From Fibrobacter sp. (GTDB lineage: Bacteria > Fibrobacterota > Fibrobacteria > Fibrobacterales > Fibrobacteraceae): a stretch of DNA of 35,072 nt. The DNA is taken from the NCBI GenBank assembly GCA_017959225.1, contig JAGDBD010000094.1, forward strand, positions 1-35,072. The letters run 5' to 3'. The position numbers and the translations under genes were made by a program. The notes under the pieces are model-generated. The model was not told the DNA's origin. It was given only the letters and a program-made list of their open reading frames with translations, and made no database searches. Positions 16,646 to 25,353 of this stretch are shown here, piece after piece; the first letter of the stretch is position 1, and every line of letters begins with the position of its first letter.

Positions 16646-18094
16646 ATGAAAACTTTACCGGGAATATTCGCTTTTTTGATTTTTGTAAGCCTTTCCATGG
16701 CAACGGAAACTTCCCCTGCCGATTCTTTAAAGCAGGATTCCACCATTTCCGCCACGGCTGAATTTGCCCCGCGAGAGCCTCAAGGTCAAAAGCTTCCGGT
16801 TATCATCCCCTTTGCAGAAGTTACCGCGTTAAATGCACTAGTCTGGGCCTGGGACCGTTACGTTCTGCAAAAAAACTACGCAAAGACCGGGCCTTCGTAC
16901 TGGAAGCGCAACTTTAAAGAAGGTTGGAAGTGGGACAACAACCATTTTGCAATCAACTTTTTTGGACATCCTTACCAAGGTTCTATGTACTATTCCGCAG
17001 CCCGATCCGCAGGGTACGACTTTTACGCGGGCTTCTTCTTTGCACTGGCAGGTTCCTGGATGTGGGAAGAATTCTGCGAAACGGAATACCCAGCGCCCAA
17101 CGATCTGCTCGCCACAAGCATCGGCGGGACAATCTACGGAGAAATGCTCTATCGCATTGCCGAAAGGGCAACGTCCAAACCCGGAGCAGGCATTCTTGAA
17201 AACCTCTTCAGCTTTGCCGCAAGCCCCGTCGCCACGGTACAGGAATGGATCAACGGACCGAGCCCCACGAACCCGGGATACGCCCCCATTCGCTGGTCCG
17301 TTTTTGCCGGTGCAGGGTTACGCTTCGGAAACGAATTCCGGTATGACGAAGATGTGGACAAACGTTCCGACAACGATTGGAACGCTCTTTCTGCATTCTA
17401 CGGCTTGGATCTTGCCTATGGAAGGCCCGATCGCAAAATCAAAGAACCTTTTGAATACTTCACATTCAGTTTTACACAGGACCAGAGCGAGGCCGGTATG
17501 ATGATGCGGGTATCTTCTATCGGAAAGCTCAACAACCTGAACATGCGCCAAAACAGTTCTAACTGGATGGACCTAGCCTCTTATTTGCACTTCGATACAT
17601 TCTACGGGGATCTTGTTGAAATGTCCGCCTTGTCCATCGGTCTCGGTGCAGACGTAAGCGTGGAACTTTCTGAACGCTTCCACCTTCGCATGACCCACAT
17701 GCCCTCTTACGTAATTCTTGGATCTTCGGACTTTAATTATGACGAAGTCCTTGCCGCAGCCGATTCCAATTATAAAAGCACTCGCAATTACCAGTATAGC
17801 CTTGGCGGAAGCTATAAAGTCTATCTGGAACTCGAATGGAAGAATCGCGGAAAAATCGCAGATCAGGCATCCGCTTACATTTTCCGCAGCTGGCCAAATA
17901 CCGAACCGCACTACGGCACCAAGGGATACGACTTTGTCGCGTTCAACAACTTCTTTATCGAAGCCTATTTACCGCTGAACTTTGCGGCAGGTATCCGCTT
18001 GAATTCCTACGCAAAAATCGCCGCGTATGAACGTGTAGAACCGATGTCTAGAACCATGCACGCCCTAGGCGTGTATGTGCGGTACAACATTTAA
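16646..18094 (+). CDS. DUF3943 outer-membrane protein
   Basis: 482 residues from the ATG at 16646, which yields a signal peptide (LPGIFAFLIFVSLSMA); an in-frame ATG at 16520 would add 42 residues without such a signal and is not preferred. DUF3943 landmarks: NHFAINFFGHPYQGSMYYSA around residue 108, followed by ARSAGYDFYAG, then alternating amphipathic strands to a C-terminal strand ending VYVRYNI, as in an outer-membrane beta barrel. Function unknown. No Shine-Dalgarno is obvious. Converges on tmk with a 13-base gap and no terminator. Confidence 0.85.
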   Translation: MKTLPGIFAFLIFVSLSMATETSPADSLKQDSTISATAEFAPREPQGQKLPVIIPFAEVTALNALVWAWDRYVLQKNYAKTGPSYWKRNFKEGWKWDNNHFAINFFGHPYQGSMYYSAARSAGYDFYAGFFFALAGSWMWEEFCETEYPAPNDLLATSIGGTIYGEMLYRIAERATSKPGAGILENLFSFAASPVATVQEWINGPSPTNPGYAPIRWSVFAGAGLRFGNEFRYDEDVDKRSDNDWNALSAFYGLDLAYGRPDRKIKEPFEYFTFSFTQDQSEAGMMMRVSSIGKLNNLNMRQNSSNWMDLASYLHFDTFYGDLVEMSALSIGLGADVSVELSERFHLRMTHMPSYVILGSSDFNYDEVLAAADSNYKSTRNYQYSLGGSYKVYLELEWKNRGKIADQASAYIFRSWPNTEPHYGTKGYDFVAFNNFFIEAYLPLNFAAGIRLNSYAKIAAYERVEPMSRTMHALGVYVRYNI

Positions 18095-18107
18095 AATTTT
18101 CGAAATC

Positions 18108-18740
18108 TCAAACGAGCTTTTGTAAAATCAACTGGCGAATCTGATCTTGAATCGTATCGGGATCACCATTTGCATCCACAAGGCTTACACAATCCGAAAA
18201 TTCGTTTGCGATTTTTAAATAGCCGTTACGAACCCGTTCAAAAAAGCTCACCGCTTCGCTTTCAAGGCGGTCCGCGACACGGTTATCGCCCGCTTGGCGG
18301 CGACGGCTTTCTTCTAACGATACATCGAGAACGATTGTCAAATCGGGATTATAATTTCCACAGGTAATCTTTGAAAGTTCAAGGACCATCTGCGGATCGA
18401 TCTGTCTGCCGTAGCCTTGGTAAGCAAGAGTGCTCCATGCAAAGCGATCGGCAAGAACGATTTTTCCCTGTTCCAAAGCAGGTGCAATTTTTTCGGCAAT
18501 GACCTGTGCACGGGCAGCATTGTACAGCAAAAGCTCCGTTCTAGAATCCATAACGCCTTTGTAACGGATGTCTAGTAAAAGCTTCCGGATATTTTCCGAA
18601 ATTTCGGAACCGCCCGGTTCGCGGATCGTGAGCACATCAAAGCCCTTGCCGATTAAAAACTCGGCAAGGCGCTTAAGCTGCGTACTCTTTCCGCAGCCAT
18701 CAATGCCTTCGAGACAAAAGAATTTCTTCGCAGTCTTCAT
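18108..18740 (-). CDS. tmk: Thymidylate kinase
   Basis: 210 residues. Converts dTMP to dTDP with ATP in the cytoplasm. The P-loop GIDGCGKST (residues 12-20), the substrate motif REPGG (about 41) and DRFAWSTLAYQGYGRQID fit the family well; the lid segment DNRVADRLESE is also in place. The family's usual GTE in REPGGT is replaced by SEIS, a mild variant. It lies 51 bases downstream of secA on the same strand and probably shares its transcript. Confidence 0.96.
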   Translation of the reverse strand: MKTAKKFFCLEGIDGCGKSTQLKRLAEFLIGKGFDVLTIREPGGSEISENIRKLLLDIRYKGVMDSRTELLLYNAARAQVIAEKIAPALEQGKIVLADRFAWSTLAYQGYGRQIDPQMVLELSKITCGNYNPDLTIVLDVSLEESRRRQAGDNRVADRLESEAVSFFERVRNGYLKIANEFSDCVSLVDANGDPDTIQDQIRQLILQKLV

Positions 18741-18791
18741 CAGTCAAAGCTTTAAGTCGTTCGGAGTCTTGCCCTCTTCGTACTTAAACAC

Positions 18792-21701
18792 TTATTCCGC
18801 ATTCTTACCGTGGCACTTCTTATACTTAAGGCCCGAACCGCACCAGCAAAGATCGTTACGGCCAAGCTTTGGACCGGCGCTCTTCACCTGGGCACCCGGA
18901 ATCGTGCGACGGAGAGCCTGAGGGCGTGTGCCCGGCAATGCAGAACTCGGAATCGCACTAGAAGTCGGAGCTTCCGGCACGGGATCTACCGCCTGCGGAG
19001 CTTCTTCCTTCGGCTGTTCTTCCGGAGCCTGTTCTTTCGCAGGAGCTTCTGTTGCAGAAGTCTGCTGAGCGACTTCGCCATTCTGCGGAACCTGCTGCGG
19101 AGCCGGACGGTTCACTTTCTGAATCTGTTCCGGCGCAACGGAAACTCCATTTGCCAGCTGAATGCGAATGTTCAAAATACGCTGAGCGGTAAGCGTTGCG
19201 ATGGTTTCAAGGCAGTTCTGGAAAATGGTGAACGCCTGGTTCTTGTACATCACAAGCGGATCCTTCTGGGCATAACCCTGGTAACGGATCGCATCCTTCA
19301 ACTGATCCATCGCATAAAGGTTTTCCTTCCAATGCTGGTCGATGGTGTAAAGGAAAATACGGCGTTCAATGTTGCGGAAGTCATTGTCCGGAATGATTTC
19401 AACGAGCTTGTCGTACTTCTTTTTGCAAAGATCGATCACTTCGTCAAGAACCTGATCCGCAGACTTCTGAGCCCGTTCTTCTTCGCTCGGATTGTATTCG
19501 ATTGCAAAGCTCAACTTGAGAGCCGTGGAGAGGCTTTCCCAGTTCCATTCATCGGCAAAACGATCCTTGGAAATAAACTGCGAAACCTTAATATCGCAAG
19601 CATCCTGAACATTTGCCCAAATGTCTTTACGAATTTCATCTCCATTCAAAATGCGACGGCGCAATCCATAAATCACCTTGCGCTGTTCATTCATCACATT
19701 ATCATAATCGAGCAAATATTTACGGGTATCAAAGCTTTGGCTTTCCACACGCTTCTGCGCACCGCGAATGGAACGCGATACGATGGGGTGCGTAATCACT
19801 TCGTCATCACCAACGCCAAAGCGGTCCATCAACTGCTTCACATTGCTGCCACCAAAGATGCGCATCAGATCGTCATCAAGAGAAAGGAAGTACTGGGAAG
19901 AACCCGGATCTCCCTGACGTCCTGCACGACCGCGCAACTGGTTATCGATACGACGGCTTTCGTGACGTTCTGTACCGAGCACGTGCAAACCGCCGAGTTC
20001 CCGAACACCCGGACCGAGCACAATGTCAGTACCACGACCAGCCATGTTCGTTGCCACGGTCACTTTACCCTTGTAACCGGCGTACTGGATAATTTCCGCT
20101 TCACGGCTATGGTTCTTAGCGTTCAAAACATCGTGAGGAATCCCTTCCTTCAAAAGCAACTGGTGCATTTTTTCGGAACGTTCCACCGACGCTGTACCGA
20201 CGAGAATCGGCTGACCGATTTCATGGCGTTTTTTGATTTCAGCCACAATGGCCTTCCACTTGGCCTCTTCGGTCTTGTAAACCATGTCCTGCATATCCTT
20301 ACGGATGCAAGGCTTGTTCGTGGGAATCACCCACGTATTCATGTTGTAAATCTTGATGAATTCCGTCGCTTCCGTTTCGGCAGTACCGGTCATACCGGAA
20401 AGCTTCTTGTACATACGGAAGTAGTTCTGGAAGGTGATTGTTGCAAGCGTCTGATTTTCACGACGGATCTGCACACCTTCCTTCGCTTCAATGGACTGGT
20501 GAATACCGTCGGAGTAGCGACGGCCTTCCATCAAGCGGCCCGTATTTTCATCCACAATCACCACTTCGCCGTCGCGCACAATGTAATCGCGATCGCGGAG
20601 GAAGAGGTTTTCCGCCTTCAACGCCTGCTGAATGAAGTGCACCCATTCCGCATGTTCGCCGTAAAGGTTCGTAAATCCCATGAGCTGTTCCACGTGATTC
20701 GTACCACGTTCGGTCAGCTGAACGATCTTGTCCTTTTCGTCAACCGTATAGTCCTTGCCGCGAACGAGCTGGGAAACAAGCGCACGGGCCTTCTGATACT
20801 TGTCCGTCGCATCTTCTGCAGGACCGCTGATAATGAGCGGCGTACGCGCTTCATCGATCAAAATGGAGTCCACTTCGTCAACAATGCAGAAGTTCGGTTC
20901 ACGCTGCACGACTTCCTTCGGATCAACAGCCATGTTGTCGCGGAGATAGTCAAAACCAAATTCATTGTTCGTACCGTACGTCACGTCGGAGTTGTAACTT
21001 GTACGGCGCTGTTCCGCATTCAGATCGTGAACGATCAATCCAACGGTCAAACCGAGGAACTTGTAAACGTAACCCATCTGTTCCGCGTCACGGCCAGCGA
21101 GGTAATCGTTCACCGTCACCACGTGCACGCCCTTTCCAGAAAGGCCGTTCAAGTACACCGGGCAGACAGCCGCCAAAGTTTTACCTTCACCCGTCGCCAT
21201 TTCAGCGATAGCGCCTTCATGCAAAACAAGACCGCCAATCAGCTGTACATCGAACGGAAGCATGCGGAACGGCTTCACCGATTCCGGATAAAGTTCACGC
21301 ACTTTGGCATAGAACTTGGCCGGCATAAAAATTTCCCATTCCGGCTTACCCGCTTCCAAATCCGCCTTGGCAGCTTCTACTGCGGAAAGAATTTCCGGAT
21401 CCGTACCGAGCTTTGCAAAATCGAATTCGAACTTCGGCTTGAAAATGTTAAAAATACCGAGACGGCGGTCGCACGCTTCCTGGCAAACGGCAAAGGCTTC
21501 CACCTTGATATCGTCAAGAGTTTTCCCATTGTTCAGCGCTTCGCGGAATTCTGCCGACTTTGCAGCAAGATCCTTATCGTCCAAAGCTTCCAACTTTTTA
21601 CGAGCTTCGTGAATCTGCGCAATGACCGGACGGAGCGATTTCACTTTGCGCTCGTGCGGAGTACCGAAGACCTTATGGAGAAGGGAATCCAAAATGCTCA
21701 T
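18792..21701 (-). CDS. secA: Preprotein translocase ATPase SecA
   Basis: 969 residues. The motor ATPase that pushes preproteins through SecYEG. Walker A MATGEGKT (about 106-113), the DEAD-like VDEVDSILIDEARTPLIISG, helicase C-terminal MAGRGTDIVLGPGV and LRGRAGRQGDPGSSQYFLSLDDDLMRIFG are all intact. A Glu/Pro/Ala-rich linker (about 870-930) leads to a C-terminal SEC-C zinc motif RNDLCWCGSGLKYKKCHG, which binds SecB or ribosomes. AAAGGA precedes the ATG. Head of the secA-tmk unit. Confidence 0.98.
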   Translation of the reverse strand: MSILDSLLHKVFGTPHERKVKSLRPVIAQIHEARKKLEALDDKDLAAKSAEFREALNNGKTLDDIKVEAFAVCQEACDRRLGIFNIFKPKFEFDFAKLGTDPEILSAVEAAKADLEAGKPEWEIFMPAKFYAKVRELYPESVKPFRMLPFDVQLIGGLVLHEGAIAEMATGEGKTLAAVCPVYLNGLSGKGVHVVTVNDYLAGRDAEQMGYVYKFLGLTVGLIVHDLNAEQRRTSYNSDVTYGTNNEFGFDYLRDNMAVDPKEVVQREPNFCIVDEVDSILIDEARTPLIISGPAEDATDKYQKARALVSQLVRGKDYTVDEKDKIVQLTERGTNHVEQLMGFTNLYGEHAEWVHFIQQALKAENLFLRDRDYIVRDGEVVIVDENTGRLMEGRRYSDGIHQSIEAKEGVQIRRENQTLATITFQNYFRMYKKLSGMTGTAETEATEFIKIYNMNTWVIPTNKPCIRKDMQDMVYKTEEAKWKAIVAEIKKRHEIGQPILVGTASVERSEKMHQLLLKEGIPHDVLNAKNHSREAEIIQYAGYKGKVTVATNMAGRGTDIVLGPGVRELGGLHVLGTERHESRRIDNQLRGRAGRQGDPGSSQYFLSLDDDLMRIFGGSNVKQLMDRFGVGDDEVITHPIVSRSIRGAQKRVESQSFDTRKYLLDYDNVMNEQRKVIYGLRRRILNGDEIRKDIWANVQDACDIKVSQFISKDRFADEWNWESLSTALKLSFAIEYNPSEEERAQKSADQVLDEVIDLCKKKYDKLVEIIPDNDFRNIERRIFLYTIDQHWKENLYAMDQLKDAIRYQGYAQKDPLVMYKNQAFTIFQNCLETIATLTAQRILNIRIQLANGVSVAPEQIQKVNRPAPQQVPQNGEVAQQTSATEAPAKEQAPEEQPKEEAPQAVDPVPEAPTSSAIPSSALPGTRPQALRRTIPGAQVKSAGPKLGRNDLCWCGSGLKYKKCHGKNAE

Positions 21702-21749
21702 AGATGATAAAATCCTTTTTGAAATTACCGCTCAAATTTAACAAAAACG

Positions 21750-21787
21750 AAAAAAGCGGCTCACGGATTACCCGTTTAAGCCGCCTT
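21750..21787 (-). terminator. Terminator downstream of lipoprotein gene
   Basis: On the minus strand GGCGGCT ... AGCCGC with an inner ACGG/CCGT pair, followed by TTTTTTCG. It stops the gene ending at 21804 just before the secA promoter region. Confidence 0.85.
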
Positions 21788-21803
21788 TTAGAGCTGGATT
21801 TCA

Positions 21804-22607
21804 CTAAAGAGACTCCATCAACTCCACAAAGCATTCCGTATCACCGGAAATATCCAAGTTGAAGTCTTCAAAAGAAAACGCTTCGCTTCTCGTCCGTTCC
21901 TTGTATTCCGCATAAGCAGCTTCACAATCGGTCTTGTCCACCGCATAGCGCGGAGCAAGGGAAATCATGCAGCTTTTTTCCTCTTTTGAAACTTTCAATT
22001 CAATAAAATCCGGTTGCAAACGATTCACCATCACCTTAAAGCCCCTTTCCGATTCTGCAACTTCGCAATTTTCCGCAGAAAAGTTTTCGCCTTCAAAGAA
22101 ATTGTCCAGAATTCCAATTTTCTTCAAGTTCGAAACAGCGCATTCTTCGGTAAAGAACGTGGACCTTGCAAGGATACCTTCTTTTTCTACCGTAAAGCCA
22201 TGAATGATTCCGGCCGAATCCGTAGTTTCTTTCCAGTTTCCATAAGGGAAAACATTTCCTTCATAGATAAGCGAATAATAATCCTTTCCATAATCAAAAA
22301 CGATCTTTTTATCGCGGGTGTAATAATCAAAAGTGCCAACGCGCTTTTTCCCTTTCAAAGACCAGTAAAGGGAATCTCCCTGTTCCCTGCAAACAGGCGC
22401 ATACGTGACGATCACCGATTTTTCATCGTCGATTTCGTAATAAAGTTTTTCGTGATAAAGCACGTTCGAAGAGCCCAGCGCCACAAGAGACGTGCTTTCG
22501 GGAACGAGCATAAAACCGCTATCGACATTTGTCGATTTCTCGCTCCCACATGAGACGACGGCAAGCGTCGACATCAAAATCGCTATAAAAAATAGCAGCT
22601 CCCTCAT
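21804..22607 (-). CDS. Predicted lipoprotein, function unknown
   Basis: 267 residues. A standard lipoprotein signal (MRELLFFIAILMSTLAVVSC, Cys20) predicts lipid attachment at the envelope. The mature part is acidic with several Cys (e.g. CREQGD, TEECAVSN, SAENCEV) that may pair, and an end rich in beta strands. No known domain is recognised. Single-gene unit with its own terminator. Confidence 0.85.
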   Translation of the reverse strand: MRELLFFIAILMSTLAVVSCGSEKSTNVDSGFMLVPESTSLVALGSSNVLYHEKLYYEIDDEKSVIVTYAPVCREQGDSLYWSLKGKKRVGTFDYYTRDKKIVFDYGKDYYSLIYEGNVFPYGNWKETTDSAGIIHGFTVEKEGILARSTFFTEECAVSNLKKIGILDNFFEGENFSAENCEVAESERGFKVMVNRLQPDFIELKVSKEEKSCMISLAPRYAVDKTDCEAAYAEYKERTRSEAFSFEDFNLDISGDTECFVELMESL

Positions 22608-22651
22608 CCAAAACCTTCTTGAATATGGCTTTTACTCAAAGCACTTTATTA

Positions 22652-22679
22652 AAAATAACTTACGCAAAAGAGTTCTCAA
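22652..22679 (-). promoter_or_regulatory. Lipoprotein promoter (TTGAGA-16-TATTTT)
   Basis: Minus-strand TTGAGA (22679-22674) and TATTTT (22657-22652), spacer 16, give a leader of about 38 bases. The shared upstream element (22714-22741) lies a further 35 bases upstream. Confidence 0.4.
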
Positions 22680-22713
22680 GAGAGCTTTATCACATTTTCA
22701 AAAACACGAATTT

Positions 22714-22741
22714 TCAAAAATTCGTAACTCGTTAAAATTCA
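22714..22741 (-). promoter_or_regulatory. Shared upstream element, copy before lipoprotein gene
   Basis: Minus strand TTGAATTTTAACGAGTTACG followed by AATTTTTG. Partly overlaps a small ACGAATTTT/AAAATTCGT hairpin (22706-22725). Confidence 0.4.
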
Positions 22742-22806
22742 ACGATTTAGCGAAAAACGCATTCTTTTGATTTAAACTAAATCAACTTGCGTTATTCCAA
22801 ATTCAA

Positions 22807-23991
22807 CTATGCCTGTGGTGGAAGCGAATGGGCCTGTTTCTTCAACCGATGCACATGGTCCTTGTGCTTCTGGTACAATGTGCTGATCGTATAAATGAAA
22901 ATCAAAAAGACAATGGTTGAGCTGGGTTTATTCATATTGCAGAAAGACCAGCCGATAGTAATCAGCGGAAGGTGAATCAAATAAGGATAAAAGGAAGCAC
23001 GCCCAATTGAGCGGATAAGTGGAATGCAAAAGACTTTGCAAAGGAAGCCTTTGGAAGTGGTGATGCTAATGATCAGCCCACCGTAGATCATTACAGCAAT
23101 CGTATGGTGGCAAATAAAGTTCCACGCAACGCTGCTCGACTTCATCGTAAAGAGGCTTACATACAAAATAACCAACAAGAGAATTTGCAAAACGCCGGCC
23201 ACATAATCTTTTTTCAAAAAATCAAAAGCACCCGAGCGGTACAGCCTAAAAAGAATCATACCAAAAAGGTATTCAAAGATTCGCACTAACGGGAACATAT
23301 GGAAATACTGGTAGCGGATATTGTAATCGCCCAAATCTCCGATCAGCGGAAGCTTGCCCAAAAAGCCCGCATGTTCAAAGAAGATTCCCCAAACAATTCC
23401 TGGCACAAAAACAAGACCGCACAAAATCCAAAGTGTTTTCTTGTTCGAAATCTTTGCCAGTTGGCGAGCGCAGAAAGGCGTTATCGCATAACAAATAAAG
23501 AACGCTGTTAACGACCAGCTCGGTTCATTCAGCTTCATGCCTTGCTGTGGAAATAGCGACCACGTAAGCGTCACATGCATGAACAAAGAACGGATGGGAT
23601 GGAACATGTTTCCAAGGCCCGTCGAAATGCAATCCATCCATTCTCCCCAAACCGGGAAGTGATTCCAATGGCTGAACTTGAACACGAGGGTTACAAACAT
23701 CAAAACCGTCATCACAAAATGGCAACGGTAAAGCTTTGCAATTCGAGCGAACATAAACGGAATCACAGGCATCCGACGTTCCGGATCGTTGAACTTTGAA
23801 GCAAATAAAAATCCTGCAAGAATAAAGAAAAGTCCTGCCGCAAATGCAGGCGCCGTCACAATGGGAAATACGAAGCCCCAGTTCGACATGTAGCCTAAAG
23901 CCGAAGACGACGCCAAATGCAGCATCACAATGTTCAACGATGCCAAAAGGCGTAAACCGTCAATCGCAGGGAAATAAGCTTTTTCGTTCAC
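22807..23991 (-). CDS. Acyltransferase family 3 membrane protein (OafA/YrhL-like)
   Basis: 394 residues, about ten hydrophobic segments. The start YFPAIDGLRLLASLNIVMLH contains the family's R-x10-H pair (Arg14, His25). Such enzymes move acyl groups to sugars of LPS, polysaccharides or secondary metabolites across the inner membrane. GTG start, with no evident ribosome site. It lies 69 bases after the aldolase-like gene, and a full terminator hairpin fills that gap, so expression needs readthrough or an internal start. Confidence 0.9.
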   Translation of the reverse strand: MNEKAYFPAIDGLRLLASLNIVMLHLASSSALGYMSNWGFVFPIVTAPAFAAGLFFILAGFLFASKFNDPERRMPVIPFMFARIAKLYRCHFVMTVLMFVTLVFKFSHWNHFPVWGEWMDCISTGLGNMFHPIRSLFMHVTLTWSLFPQQGMKLNEPSWSLTAFFICYAITPFCARQLAKISNKKTLWILCGLVFVPGIVWGIFFEHAGFLGKLPLIGDLGDYNIRYQYFHMFPLVRIFEYLFGMILFRLYRSGAFDFLKKDYVAGVLQILLLVILYVSLFTMKSSSVAWNFICHHTIAVMIYGGLIISITTSKGFLCKVFCIPLIRSIGRASFYPYLIHLPLITIGWSFCNMNKPSSTIVFLIFIYTISTLYQKHKDHVHRLKKQAHSLPPQA

Positions 23992-24007
23992 GGGGCGTAA
24001 AGATAGA

Positions 24008-24036
24008 AAATGCCGGGCAGGGTATGCCCGGCATTT
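24008..24036 (-). terminator. Strong hairpin between aldolase-like and acyltransferase genes
   Basis: AAATGCCGGGCA pairs perfectly with TGCCCGGCATTT over a 5-base loop; on the minus strand it is followed by TCTATCTTT. It ends only 16 bases before the GTG of the acyltransferase. Confidence 0.85.
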
Positions 24037-24060
24037 CTGGAGTTAATTATCGATTAAAGA

Positions 24061-25011
24061 TTAAACGTTGATTTCGTTCTGCATCATTTCGTAGAACTTG
24101 CGGTACTGATCCTTTTCCGGAGTCTTGCGGAAGTCGATAGCAGCCGACGGGTGAAGGTTCAAAGAACCGGTAATCATCTGCGGAATGATATAGCCCCATT
24201 CATACTTTTGACGGAGCGGAACAAAAAGTTCGGTAATGGCTTCGAGAACCGGGCGAACGTCAAACTTCGGATTCTTGAGGAACGAAAGCAAAAGTTCCGT
24301 TGTGCAGTTACCTGCGCCACGGCCCATGCCGGTTACCGTGCAGTCCAAATAATCCACATGATCGATCACAGCCTGAATCGTGTTGCTGAAAGCGAGCGGC
24401 TGGTTGTTGTGACCGTGGAAGCCGAACTTTTTAGACTTCACATGTTCACGGTAACGGGCAATGCTCTGGTCAATATCTTCCTGGTAGAAGTGACCGAAGG
24501 AATCCACGAGGTAAAGAACATCCGCTTTGCATTCGTGTTCTACCTGGTCCAAAGCTTCATCCAGTTCCGGACCGCGGTCACGGCTCACCGCCATGATGTT
24601 CAAAGTCGTTTCATAACCCATGTCATGGAAAGTATTGACAAGGTCAATACCCTTATCGATATTCTTCACGTAGCTTGCCACGCGGAACATCTGGTAAGGA
24701 GATTCGGATGCCGGCTTGATCGCTGCGAGATTGACACGGCCTACGTCTGCCATTACAGCCATCTTCACATTGCTTTCAATGCCGTCGCGAACCTTCCAAA
24801 GAATATCGTCTTCGCAGAACTTCCACGGGCCGTATTCCTTCGGGTCGAAGAGTTCCGGGGAGTTCTTGTAACCCATTTCCATATAGTCCACACCGGCAGC
24901 GCTCAAAAGCTGATAAAGACGGCGGACAAATTCCAGGCTGAAGTCATGCTTGTTAACAAGGCCACCATCGCGGATGGTGCAGTCGAGAACCTTAATAGAC
25001 GGGTAGTACAT
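24061..25011 (-). CDS. DRE-TIM metallolyase (HMGL-like aldolase)
   Basis: 316 residues, an alpha/beta-barrel enzyme of the family containing 4-hydroxy-2-oxovalerate aldolase and isopropylmalate synthase. The metal/substrate motif CTIRDGG sits at residues 11-17, VDYMEMGYK follows, and FGFHGHNNQPLAFSNT (about 197-212) holds the His-x-His metal ligands. GMGRGAGN completes the active site. Exact substrate is unknown; such short stand-alone members often sit with sugar or acyl modification genes, and here an acyltransferase follows. AAAGGA precedes the ATG. Confidence 0.88.
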   Translation of the reverse strand: MYYPSIKVLDCTIRDGGLVNKHDFSLEFVRRLYQLLSAAGVDYMEMGYKNSPELFDPKEYGPWKFCEDDILWKVRDGIESNVKMAVMADVGRVNLAAIKPASESPYQMFRVASYVKNIDKGIDLVNTFHDMGYETTLNIMAVSRDRGPELDEALDQVEHECKADVLYLVDSFGHFYQEDIDQSIARYREHVKSKKFGFHGHNNQPLAFSNTIQAVIDHVDYLDCTVTGMGRGAGNCTTELLLSFLKNPKFDVRPVLEAITELFVPLRQKYEWGYIIPQMITGSLNLHPSAAIDFRKTPEKDQYRKFYEMMQNEINV

Positions 25012-25126
25012 TTTATATTCCTTTTTTCCTGATTCTCAGGAATGAGTTTTTGATGCTCTTAAGTTAGAATTCCGTTTTGTCAAATCCAACAGAAAATAAT
25101 CTCTGTTGTTTAAAACTCTTGTTTTG

Positions 25127-25144
25127 TACGCATATTTTGCGTTA
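25127..25144. repeat. 18-bp palindromic repeat, copy 1
   Basis: TACGCATATTTTGCGTTA, identical to 25296-25313. It contains a 5-bp inverted repeat, ACGCA-5-TGCGT. It lies in the 342-base divergent gap between the aldolase-like gene and the Fic gene, about 115 bases before the aldolase start. Confidence 0.8.
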
Positions 25145-25283
25145 TTTATACAGAAGTCTTTGATTTTTCACTATTTATAGCAGAAAAATGAAAAATTTGA
25201 ATAGGCATATTTTTGATAATTTCACTAAATATGTTGGCAGCCCTAAAAGAATAGTTAAAAGTTCTCATTCATAAAGTCATCGC

Positions 25284-25313
25284 TATAATTTTATCTACGC
25301 ATATTTTGCGTTA
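25284..25313 (+). promoter_or_regulatory. Fic gene promoter with palindromic operator (repeat copy 2)
   Basis: TATAAT at 25284-25289 is followed by the second TACGCATATTTTGCGTTA at 25296-25313, right at the expected transcription start. The -35 (TTCTCA, 25262) is poor. A bound protein would block initiation, so negative autoregulation is inferred. Other parts of the 25012-25353 gap are AT-rich with no gene. Confidence 0.5.
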
Positions 25314-25353
25314 AATATTTTCCTGAATCCACAAACTGAATTATATTTAGAAC

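Noticed and set aside
18810..21707. A 965-codon open frame on the plus strand antisense to secA
   Set aside because: It is an exact shadow of the secA reading frame, lacks any domain or ribosome site, and secA is unmistakable.
22767..22785. TTGATTTA-aac-TAAATCAA hairpin as terminator of the acyltransferase gene
   Set aside because: Stem is AT-only and the following minus-strand bases (AAGAATGCG) are not a T-run.
24151..25032. Plus-strand open frame antisense to the aldolase-like gene
   Set aside because: Same shadow effect; no ribosome site or recognisable motif.
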